A stretch of DNA of 64,000 nt from Neostapfia colusana (Eukaryota; Streptophyta; Magnoliopsida; Poales; Poaceae), in NCBI GenBank assembly GCA_030760725.1, contig JASWHV010000007.1, positions 22,232,824 to 22,296,823 of the forward strand, read 5' to 3'. Positions 20,236 through 29,095 of this stretch are shown here, piece by piece. Below the pieces are notes generated by a model. That model was not told the DNA's origin. It did no database searches and worked only from the letters and a program-made list of their open reading frames with translations. Positions within the stretch are counted from its first letter, which is position 1. Each line of letters opens with the position of its first letter. Made by a program: the position numbers and the translations under genes.

Positions 20236-21801
20236 ACAGCGGCATCGCCCCGTTTTCCCCACCCGATCGGCTGTTTTTCCTCCCGGTGAGAACCGAAGCT
20301 CCGATCACCGATTTCTCTCGATCTCTGCTCAGATTTTCCGATCTAACGCGCCGATCGTGTTCCACCACTTCCGGGGAATCACGCAGGTGCAGAAAACTCG
20401 GTGGTTTGCGCTCTAGGCACAGCTCCGACGAGCACCACAGCGGTTCCACCTCGGACCTCGACGCCGACCGCCTTCCAGGACCTCCGAGCTCAAGAAAAAC
20501 CCCGAGGTGAGATCCCCGACCTCCCCTCCACCGATCTATGCCATGAAATCCCAGTTTTAGGAGGTATAGACGAAGATCCGAAGTTCTCCGGCGAGATCGC
20601 TGCCTCCCGCCGCCGCGCGCCGCCGGGCAGCACCGCCCGCGCACGATCAGAGCGACGTGGCCGCTTATGCGCCGTCTATTTTATATCGCACGGTAGAATT
20701 AAAACCCGCGCGTACCAGTTCAGCGATCTAATCTGAGCCGTCTTTTTTAAATCGGACGGTCCACATCAGCCCCGCATTATAAAGGCCGGGATTCTTACGC
20801 GCTACCCCCTGGGGATCTCGAAAAATACGAGCTAGCCCCAGAAACTTCTGATCTAGCCCCTGGAACTTCAGAAATTCATGTAAATTCATTTAAAAATCAG
20901 TTTTAGCCCCTGGACTTAATAAAAATTAGGGAAACCCCTCTGTTATGTGTAGCTAGACCCCTGGAAATTTATGAAATAATATAATAGACCCTGTGATGGG
21001 GTGAGTTTACCTTTTTAACCCTATATAATATTAAATTTAGGAATTTGAATATGTGATTAGGATTTAAAATTTAAAGGGTGAGACAAACACATTGTAAATT
21101 CAAATTTAAACTCTCCTAGCACTTGGAAAACTTTAGAATGAGTTAATAGTAGATTTTAAGCTGAAACGAATCTGTTTAATTGATTGTTCACATTTATTAG
21201 TTATAGGGACACAATTTTTAGGTTAATAAATAATTCTGAAAATGGGTAAAATAAATTTAAATTAGTTCACATCAGAGGAGAAGTTCAAAAACATATTATT
21301 TAATATTTTAGATCAGAACCTATTCCGTTTAGATGATATGCCCTACTATTTAATATTAAAACTCACTTTTAGGCATAGAAAATAAATCTGGAAAATATAG
21401 GAAAATAGGTATGCATAACTAGAAAATGATAAATGAAGTTTCCAAATCCAAAGATTTCAGTTTAGGATTTGGTAGAAGATCTGAAAACCCATTTGGAGTA
21501 GGAAAATACCTTCCATGCATACTTGGTAGCTAAGAAGTGTATCAATTGAATATAAGAAATTTGTTCAAATTGGAAATTCATATATAGTGTGCAAACAGAA
21601 ATCTGAATACAAAAGTTAGAAATCATATACACATGTTTAAAAGTGCATGTAAGCCAAAAATCAACACACATAGAGTAACCACAACCCTTAGAAATGTGAA
21701 TGACTTTAATAGGTGTGAATGTGTGGTTTGTATGAAGTGAAAGTGTGAACTATGTCTTATGGATTGTTGCTTTCTTTTGCTATGTGTGTTGGCATGAGTA
21801 G

Positions 21802-21870
21802 AACCTGCCCCAGAGCAAGTTCTTCCCTTCCAAGATCAGGACTATCCATTCCCAGAGCAACAGGAAGAAG
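21802..21870 (+). other. Putative LTR-encoded exon (exon 2 of a small spliced gene)
   Basis: 69 nt between an acceptor-like ...GAGTAG and a consensus donor AAG/GTAAGT. Read in phase 1 it gives an acidic, Pro/Gln-rich segment (PAPEQVLPFQDQDYPFPEQQ). The same 69-nt segment occurs in all four C/E LTR copies without indels (31050-31118, 36942-37010, 46179-46247). Of six differences between this copy and 36942-37010, five are silent third-position changes. The other three copies have GCAAGT at the donor, a known non-canonical donor type. No start codon is found, so this is a hypothesis. Confidence 0.45.
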
Positions 21871-22626
21871 GTAAGTGTCCTTGACCACTTTGTTCCTATA
21901 CTAGGATGTGTAGATAGAATTATTTGCATTGTCAATTGAAATATGAAACCCATGCTAGGAAGTTTCCCTAGAATTGCATTACCTTATTTTCCTTGTAACT
22001 TGGGTTGGGATTTGCTCTATTATGTCATTCATTCATATTACTTATGCTTAGCCATGCTTAGAATGGGATAAGTGGGATATGAGATCATCAATCTATTTAC
22101 CTTACTCTTGAATGAGATATTATGAGTTATGTAGAGGTAGGGATCGAGGCAAGTTGGATGATTTGGTTGGTGATGGGTGCACGAGACCCGGGTTTGTGTT
22201 TAGTACTTGCCTGGATCCTAAGGACCGGTTCATGGAGCATGTAACCTGGTTTTAAAGTGCCAACCACATGCTGAGATGGGGCAGCTTGGCCAATTAATTA
22301 GGTGTATCCCCGGCGTAGAATGGGTGTGTTGGATGGTGCAGGGAGTAGGTGTCAGCTGGACTACCATATGAACCGCAAGGCTCAAGAGGGGGCCACTGCA
22401 GCGGGGTTGGAGCCTCTTTATGCTGTTAGGGGTGAAACCTCAGTGGGCCCACGCTCGTCGGGAATCCCTTTTTAAAGGCTTCGTAGTGATCTCCTGGCTA
22501 CACACCTGGGAAGTGTGAATGTGGTTCGTAGCCACTGGCATAATGGAGGTTCTTTTAGTCCACCCGGCAACGGGGGATGAAATCACTACATGTGGGTACA
22601 GTGGTGCAAACCCTGCAGAGTCAAAA

Positions 22627-22650
22627 CTGTCATGACAGCCGTGCTCACGG
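22627..22650. other. Paired perfect hairpins in the C/E LTR
   Basis: The palindrome CTGTCATGACAG is followed immediately by CCGTGCTCACGG, a 5-bp stem with a 2-nt loop. The second hairpin is kept in all four LTR copies of C and E; the first is altered in 3' LTR copies (for example AATGTCATGACAG in E). Confidence 0.6.
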
Positions 22651-22911
22651 TCAAGAGCGGCTTGGACTTATTCATGATTAGAGGATGATGACTTTGGAAG
22701 TTGTGGATGTTAAGCGGGGAGCTTAACATTTAAAATGATGTTATGGTTATTTGATTATGATGATGGGTTGGGAGATTGGGACCATTTCACCCGTGTAGTA
22801 ATGTAGGTGCTTAATAAGCTAAGGTGGTAGGCAATAATTGCGTAGTGCTTTAACCATGAGTTCAACCTCTCCTTGTTCTAGCCATGCATGACATAACTTT
22901 CCCACACTTGC

Positions 22912-22930
22912 TGAGTACCAACGGTACTCA
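22912..22930. other. Conserved 8-bp stem-loop upstream of the putative exon 3 acceptor
   Basis: TGAGTACC-AAC-GGTACTCA forms a perfect 8-bp stem. The stem is identical in all four C/E LTRs while the 3-nt loop varies (AAC in C, ATC in E). It lies 35 bp before the acceptor CTGCTCAG. Confidence 0.7.
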
Positions 22931-22965
22931 ACCTTGCATATTTGTTGGTTTAAATTGCTGCTCAG

Positions 22966-23024
22966 GTCAAGGGGATGAAGTGGTGTTTAATGATCAAGAC
23001 TTTGGACCCGAAGAAGGTTTCTAG
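22966..23024 (+). other. Putative LTR-encoded exon (exon 3, ends in a stop codon)
   Basis: Begins after a strong acceptor (TTTAAATTGCTGCTCAG). In the phase left by exon 2 it reads QGDEVVFNDQDFGPEEGF and then TAG. The 59-nt length is identical in the other copies (32215-32273, 38107-38165, 47343-47401). The five differences between the two C copies are all at third codon positions, four of them silent. The copy at 38107 has lost the acceptor AG. Confidence 0.45.
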
Positions 23025-23275
23025 GTTCATGGAGTCCCCCGGGCAACGCCTGTGACGGAGCCCACAAGAATAATATTCCACTGCTATTTTATTTACATGT
23101 TATGAACTTATTATTGTCCATCGAGACATATGCTATGTAAGACTTATTTATATTCGACACCTGGCTTGTAATAAATGATGCTTCACTATTTGTCATCACA
23201 TGTGTGAGAAAATGATCCTGACATACATGTGATATTCACTCGGTTGTTCTTCGGAGAAACCGGGTGTGACAGAAG

Positions 23276-23288
23276 TGGTATCAGAGCC
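23276..23288 (+). other. Element C primer binding site
   Basis: TGGTATCAGAGCC, initiator tRNA-Met type, four bases after the LTR end. Confidence 0.95.
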
Positions 23289-23492
23289 AAGGTTGCCCGT
23301 AGGAACGTGGACCTAGGTAGAAATGGACGTATTTAAGGACCCTATTTTCTTAAAAACTATTTTTACAAAGGTGTGGGTTGAAAAGTGTTATTTAATGGGG
23401 TCACTTTAATTCATCTTACCCAACTTTTATTCAAAATAGGATTTTTGTTTAAAATCTTAGCTAACTTAAATTTTAAAAGCTTTATGTTTTAG

Positions 23493-24263
23493 ATGGTTCG
23501 CATGATCCGCACCGCCCGCAAGTCCACCGGAGGGAGAGTTCCCGTAGTTGCCCTTGCCCTGAGAGAGGAGAACCGTCCGGTGACGTATCTCTCCTACGGA
23601 TTGGCAGTAGGAGGCTTGTTGCGCCGTCTTCGACGCATGCTCCAAGCTGCCGGCAATATGGGCAAGCTAATCATACAATACAGCTCCATCCGAACTATCC
23701 GTGAGAAGCGGGAAGAATGGAGTTCAGAAATGAGGATTATCCACGAAAATTGGCTGCTCAAGATTCACCGCTCTCCAGCTTGCCGAGCGACACAGGTCGA
23801 TGCGGAGAAGGATGTCACCTGGGAGGCAATCACCTGCCAGAGTCACATCTATCGTCGCCACCTGGACAGGACTGAGTACATGTATGTTCTCCAGCGTGAG
23901 AGTGGTACGACGGAGTACAAGTACCCGCCAGTGCAGCAGGGGACTTCCCATGAGCACATGGACCTGTGCTTGGAGGATGCTGCTATGCTCAGCACTCGAC
24001 TGCAGGAGTGTCAGCAGGAGCTTCAGGATGTTCGTGACACCCTGAAGGAGACTAAGGTGTTGCTTCGAGCCAGCTTGAGGGCGAGAGAAAGAGGAGATGG
24101 GAGTGAACTGTGTGTCACCGTGACTGACACATGGACTCCTGACTCCCCAGATCGCCGGGCGAGCAGGCGTCGCCGCACTTCTCCACCCGCAGCTTCCCCA
24201 CCCAAAGCGGAGTCAGAGGGCAGCCGCAATAATGAGGAAGATCCCGAGGAGCCAGCTCAGTGA
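23493..24263 (+). CDS. ORF0 of element C: extra protein with a histone-H3-tail-like N-terminus
   Basis: 256 codons, intact. The start is chosen at the ATG directly behind a TTATGTTTTAG acceptor-like site. Residues 1-17 (MVRMIRTARKSTGGRVP) align without gaps to the plant histone H3 N-terminus (MARTKQTARKSTGGKAP), with T7 to G14 identical. A middle part (about residues 78-160) has no family I recognise and is nearly identical to the E copy. Residues about 155-205 look like a coiled coil (LEDAAMLSTRLQECQQELQD). The tail has a basic, NLS-like RRASRRRR followed by Ser-Pro and acidic residues. It lies between PBS and gag in its own frame. Function is unknown; a nuclear or chromatin role is only inferred. 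A comparable ORF is in E at 38615-39394. Confidence 0.85.
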   Translation: MVRMIRTARKSTGGRVPVVALALREENRPVTYLSYGLAVGGLLRRLRRMLQAAGNMGKLIIQYSSIRTIREKREEWSSEMRIIHENWLLKIHRSPACRATQVDAEKDVTWEAITCQSHIYRRHLDRTEYMYVLQRESGTTEYKYPPVQQGTSHEHMDLCLEDAAMLSTRLQECQQELQDVRDTLKETKVLLRASLRARERGDGSELCVTVTDTWTPDSPDRRASRRRRTSPPAASPPKAESEGSRNNEEDPEEPAQ

Positions 24264-24581
24264 TACGAGTCATGAAGAGTCCTTTCCCTTAGTTTAGCAG
24301 ATGTCGAGTAGTCGAGCCGTTACCTTAGTTAATGGTGTGTTAATGCTTGGTGTGTGACGTGAGTTGTGGAAGCCCTGGGCGTTTGTCCACAACCTCGTCT
24401 TCAGGTTGCTTTGCCTTGGTGTGTGAACCCATATGAATTAAGAGTGCATTTATGTTCACGCAAGACATGAAATCCTCAGAAAATATAAATGAAATAAGGT
24501 CTCAAAATTTTAAAGTTTAAACAAGCAAATTGGGAAGTTGATACATAATGCTTTAAATTGACATTTGGTTGATCATGATAG
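24264..24581 (+). other. Spacer between ORF0 and gag of element C
   Basis: 318 bp of non-coding sequence. It ends in TTGATCATGATAG directly in front of the gag ATG, a possible splice acceptor. Nothing else recognisable. Confidence 0.6.
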
Positions 24582-25396
24582 ATGGCCGGAAGAGGAAAGG
24601 GTCATGGTGCCAACCCCACCAACAACAACGATGAAGTCGGCAACCCTCACCTTTCCGAAGGGCAAGACATGGGTGGTCGTCGGGAAGGAGTTGATCCATC
24701 CACCAAATGCTTGAAAATCAGAATCAGCTCATCCAGAGCCTGACTCAAGTGGTGGCCAACTTGCACCAAGCTCCATCTCCACAAGCTGCACCACGCCAAC
24801 CAAGGTTGAGTGAGTTTCTAGGGACTCAACCTCCAAAGTTTGCAAGTGCTGCTGAACCTCTAGAGGTAGATGATTGGCTAAAGACCATTGAGAGCAAGAT
24901 GAGGATCATACAATGCCAAGGGTATGAGAGGGTGCTGTTTGCCTCTCACCAATTGCATGGACTTGCTGCAGATCGGTGGACCGCTTACGTGGCCGCCCAT
25001 CATGACTCTGAGAACATCACTTGGGAAGAGTTCAAGCGTAGATTTCGCAACCATTACATACCAAGGGGTGAACTCAAAAACAAGAGAAAGGAGTTCTTGG
25101 GGCTGCAGCAAGGAAACATGACGGTGAGGGAATACCTCACTAAATTCACCCAACTATCCCGTTATGCACCACGGGACATAGAGACTGATGAGCAGAAACA
25201 GGACAGCTTTGTGGAAGGACATACAGCGGAAATGCAGTGTGCAATGTCCTCCAACGAGTACGAAAGCTTCCAAAAGATGGTGGACAGAGCGTTTGTTGTA
25301 GAAAGGAAGCTGAAGGCCTTGGAAAATGAAAACAAGTGGAAGGCGGGATGGTCACACCAAGCCTCGGGTAGCAACACCCGCCCACGTCTGATGTAG
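24582..25396 (+). pseudogene. Element C Gag (matrix/capsid part), frameshifted
   Basis: The start ATG at 24582 gives MAGRGKGHGANPTNNNDE, matching E. A 1-nt deletion near 24693 (GATCCATCC here, GATCCCATCC in E) shifts the frame, and the gag frame is open again from 24707. The capsid motif is RWTAYVAAHHDSENITWEEF, RNHYIPRGELKNKRKEF and REYLTKFTQLSRYAP. A TAG at 25394-25396 replaces the CAG present in E (C-to-T change). Gag would form the cytoplasmic particle. Confidence 0.9.
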
Positions 25397-25900
25397 CAAC
25401 CCGCAGGGCAGACGAGCCGTGCTGCGGTACCCTACTCCGCACCGAGAGGGTACAACCTGAATTTCAGGCCTCCGTCAGCACCAACACCGCCACAACGTCA
25501 GTTTGTACAGCAGCCTCGCCCCACATATCAACCTCGACCAGCAGTACAAGGACCCCCAAACCAACCCCAAGACAACAAAGGCCAGGCACCTAAGGTTGGG
25601 GTGCAATGCTTTAACTGTGGTGAAGTGGGGCACTACGGCCATAAGTGCCCAAAGAAGAAGCCCGTGCAGCCGCAACAGCAGAATGTGATGCGAGGACGGG
25701 TGAACCACGTGACCATGGAGGAAGCGCAAGAGGCACCCGACGTGGTAGTTGGTAAGTTTCCTGCCAATTTACACATTGCAACCCTGTTGTTTGATTCTGG
25801 TGCTACCCACTCGTTCATTGCTCAAGGGTTTGTTAAGAAGCATGATCTAGCAACCACACAAATGAACCATATGCTAGCAGTGAACTCTCCAGGTGGATAA
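25397..25900 (+). pseudogene. Element C nucleocapsid and protease start
   Basis: Same frame as gag. After a Pro/Gln-rich linker comes one CCHC knuckle (CFNCGEVGHYGHKC, from about 25608), a basic KKKPVQPQQQ stretch and the aspartic protease site LLFDSGATHSFIAQG (Asp codon at about 25795). TAA at 25898-25900 replaces GAA of element E after VNSPGG and cuts the protease. Confidence 0.9.
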
Positions 25901-25915
25901 ATAAGGACAAGACAA

Positions 25916-27082
25916 GTGTGTCCTAAGGTGGATCTAGACATTAATGGGGTAGTATTTACTGCCAACCTCATAGTGATAGATTCCCAGGGGATAGATATTA
26001 TTTTGGGTATGGACTGGTTCACCAAACATAAAGGAATCATCCATTGTTCAACAAGAACTGTGGAACTAACTCACCCTAGTGGCACAAGACTAAAGTTCAT
26101 AACCATACAAGAGCCTAGGAGGGACATTAAACTCAATCAAGTTGAGGTGGAAGTGGAGGAGATCAGGATCATCAGAGAATATCTAGATGTTTTTCCGGAG
26201 GAGTTGTCAGGTATGCCTCTCGATCGTGAAGTGAAATTCGCAATTGAGCTAGTGCCTGGAACAGCTCCGATATACAAGAGACCTTATCGGATGGACTCTA
26301 AACAGCTGGAAGAACTCAAGGAACATTTAAGAGAGTTGACAGAGAAGGGGTACATTCGTCCTAGTTCCTCACCATGGGGAGCTCCAGTGATATTTGTGCC
26401 CAAGAAGGACGGAACCCAAAGGTTATGCGTAGACTACCGTGCGTTGAATGAGGTAACCATCAAGAACAAGTACCCATTACCCCGCATTGAAAACTTGTTT
26501 GATCAGTTGAGGGGAGCTTGTGTGTTCTCGGAAATTGATCTCAGGTCGGGATACCACCAACTTAAGATAAGGCAAACTGATATTCCCAAGACAGCTTTCG
26601 TATCTTGGTACGGACTGTATGAATACACCGTCATGCCTTTCAGGCTAACTAATGCCTCGGCATACTTCATGTATCTCATGAACAAGGTATTCATAGAATA
26701 TCTGGACAAATTTGTGGTGGTTTTCATAGATGACATTCTCGTTTTCTCCAAAGATGAAGAAGAACATGAGAAACATCTAAGGTTGGTGTTGCAGAAGCTG
26801 AGAGAACACCAACTATATGCCAAGTTAAGCAAGTGTGAGTTTTGGCTGAAGAGAGTTCCCTTCTTAGGACATATAATCTCAGAGGGAGGAATCTCCATAG
26901 ATCCCGCCAAGATCGAGGATGTACATAAGTGGAAGACCCTTGAGAATGTAGGGGAAGTTCAAAGCTTCTTAGGATTGGTTGGGTATTATCGACGGTTTAT
27001 TGAGGGTTTCTCCAAGATCTCGAGACCCCTCACCAAACTGTTGGAGAAGGAAATCACTTTCACATGGACGCCGCAGTGCTAG
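25916..27082 (+). pseudogene. Element C protease end and reverse transcriptase
   Basis: 388 codons in the gag-pol frame. It opens with the protease flap and end (VDLDINGVVFTANLIVIDSQ, DIILGMDWFTKH). RT blocks follow: YKRPYRMDSKQLEELK, GYIRPSSSPWGAPVIFVPKK, DGTQRLCVDYRALN, LRSGYHQLKIRQ, and the catalytic VVVFIDDILVFSKDEEEH. Two family-conserved residues have drifted (FRLTNASAYF where E has FGLTNAPAYF). TAG at 27080-27082 ends it where E has GAG. It is the polymerase of the element. Confidence 0.93.
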
Positions 27083-27109
27083 ACGAGTTTCCAGGAACTG
27101 AAGAAAAGA

Positions 27110-28300
27110 TTGACAACAGCCCTAGTGCTAGTTATGCCAGATATGCAGAAGAACTTTTTGGTGTACTGCGATGCCTCTGGAAACGGGTTGGGATGTGTTC
27201 TCATGCAAAAGGGGCATGTCGTGGCTTATGCATCCCGGCAGCTCCGGAAAAACGAGAAGAACTATCCTACACATGACCTAGAACTAGCCACAGTGGTACA
27301 CGCGTTGAAAATTTGGCGGCACTACTTGATGGGGAAGAGGACAGAGATATATACGGATCATAAGAGCTTAAAGTATATTTTCACACAACCAGATCTCAAC
27401 CTCAGACAAAGGAGATGGTTAGAGCTAATCAACAACTTTGATGTGGGCATCAACTATCATCTTGGGAAAGCGAACGTCGTGGCGGATGCTCTAAGCCAGA
27501 AAGTGCAGGTCAATAGGTTGATCTTGAAGGACATGCCTACAGAATTGAAGGAAGAGGTTATAAAACTCAACCTATGCCTGGTGAATAGTGGTGAAGCCAT
27601 CGCTATGGAAGTGGACTCCACATTAGAGAAAGACATCCGAAATGGTCAGAAAAATGACGAGAAGATACAAGAGATTAGAGAACTCATCAAGGAAAATAAA
27701 GCCCCTAGTTTCAGAGAGGATGAACAAGGTACGGTGTGGCACGGGGAAAGAATCTGTGTGCCTGAAGTGAAGGAGATCCGTGAATTGATTTTGAAGGAGG
27801 CTCATGATTCCGACTATTCCATTCATCCTGGGAGTACGAAGATGTACCAGGACCTCAAGAGCATGTATTGGTGGTATGGCATGAAGCGAGATGTCACGAA
27901 ACATGTTGCCCTATGTGACACATGTCAGTTGGTGAAAGCAGAACATCAACGACCCGCGGGATTATTGCAACCACTCAAAGGGCCTGAATGGAAATGGGAA
28001 GAAATCGGTATGGATTTCATAGTGGGACTACCCCGGACCCAATCAGGATATGATTCGATATGGCTCATCATCGACAGGCTAACCAAGGTAGCTCATTTCA
28101 TTCCCGTAAAAGAAAGCTACAGTGGATCCAAATTGGCAGAATTATACATGTCAAGGATCGTGTGTTTCCATAGAGTGCCAAAGAAGATAGTGTCAGATCG
28201 AGGGACACAGTTCACCTCAAGGTTCTGGCAGAAGTTGCATGAAACCATGGGAACTCATCTGAATTTTAGTTCTGCCTATCATCCCCAGACTGACGGATAG
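27110..28300 (+). pseudogene. Element C RNase H and integrase
   Basis: 396 codons in the gag-pol frame. RNase H: FLVYCDASGNGLGCVL, HDLELATVVHALKIWRHYL, TDHKSLKYIFTQPDLNLRQ, YHLGKANVVADALSQ. Integrase: the zinc-binding H2C2 (HDSDYSIHPGSTKMYQDL and CDTCQLVKAEHQRP), then the catalytic core with GMDFIVGLPRTQSGYDSIWL and VSDRGTQFTSRFWQKL, the first two acidic residues of the DDE triad. TAG at 28298-28300 falls in the DGQTERTNQ motif (CAG to TAG). Confidence 0.93.
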
Positions 28301-28330
28301 ACGGAAAGAACCAATCAGATCCTTGAAGAT

Positions 28331-29050
28331 ATGCTGAGAGCGTATGCGCTCAAGAACAATAGGAGTTGGGATAAGAACTTACCATATGCGGAGTTCTCCT
28401 ATAACAACAGTTATCAGGCTAGTATGAAGATGTCACCATTTGAGGCTTTGTATGGGAGGAAGTGCAGAACTCCACTATTTTGGAACCAAACCGGGGAAAG
28501 TAAAGTGTTTGGGCCCGAAGTACTACAAGAAGCAGAGGCGAAAGTGAGGGAAATCCGCAACAACCTGAGGATAGCACAGACCCGACAAAAGAGCTATGCC
28601 GATCTACGGAGAAGAGAGCTCGTTTTCAACGTGGGGGACTATGTCTACCTCAAGGTGTCCCCAATCACAGGACTTCGTCGGTTCAAGGTGAAAGGGAAGT
28701 TATCACCTCGATACATCGGACCCTTTCAAGTTCTGGAGAGGAAAGGCGAAGTGGCATATCAACTAGAACTGTCGGCTCGCCTATCAGATGTGCATGATGT
28801 ATTCCATGTATCACAACTCAAGAAATGTCTGAGGATGCCCGAAGAGATGTTACCCATGAATGAGATTGACGTAGCTGAGGATCTATCTTATGCCAAGCAA
28901 CCATTCAAGATTTTGGAGACAATGGAACGCCTCACAAGAAATAAAAGAATTCGGATGTGCAAGGTGCAGTGGAAGCATCACTCGGAAGAGGAAGCCACAT
29001 GGGAGCGAGAAGACGAGCTTAAGGCACAGTTTCCGAAATTGTTTTCCTAG
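28331..29050 (+). pseudogene. Element C integrase C-terminus and chromodomain
   Basis: 239 codons in the gag-pol frame after the 28298 stop. It contains LPYAEFSYNNSYQASMKMSP, ALYGRKCRTPLFWNQ, the GPF-like KLSPRYIGPFQVLERKGEVA and DVHDVFHVSQLKKCLR. It ends with the chromodomain (MCKVQWKHHSEEEATWERED) and a natural stop 45 nt before the 3' LTR. In chromoviruses this domain is known to recognise histone marks. Confidence 0.92.
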
Positions 29051-29078
29051 AACCACCAATGTCGAGGACGAGATTTCT

Positions 29079-29095
29079 TTTAAGGGGGGTAGAGC
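29079..29095 (+). other. Element C polypurine tract
   Basis: TTTTAAGGGGGGTAGAGC ends directly at the TGTAACACC start of the 3' LTR. Confidence 0.88.

Larger units (their letters stand above)
19843..23271 (+). repeat. Element C 5' LTR
   Basis: 3429 bp, starting TCTAACACCCC (the second base has mutated from the TGTAACACC of the 3' copy) and ending GGGTGTGACA next to the PBS. It contains a TATA box (20228-20235), a donor-like GAG/GTGAGA site (20507), putative exons at 21802-21870 and 22966-23024, and several perfect hairpins (22627-22650, 22912-22930). No gene-length plus-strand ORF is present. Confidence 0.95.

Noticed and set aside
20097..20736. Ser/Pro-rich ORFs near the C LTR promoter (and copies near 29477 and 44420)
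   Set aside because: They start with GTG and lie in a GC-rich promoter and 5' leader region. No frame is clearly better conserved between C and E. Only the short block up to the donor at 20506 was kept, as a weak exon candidate.
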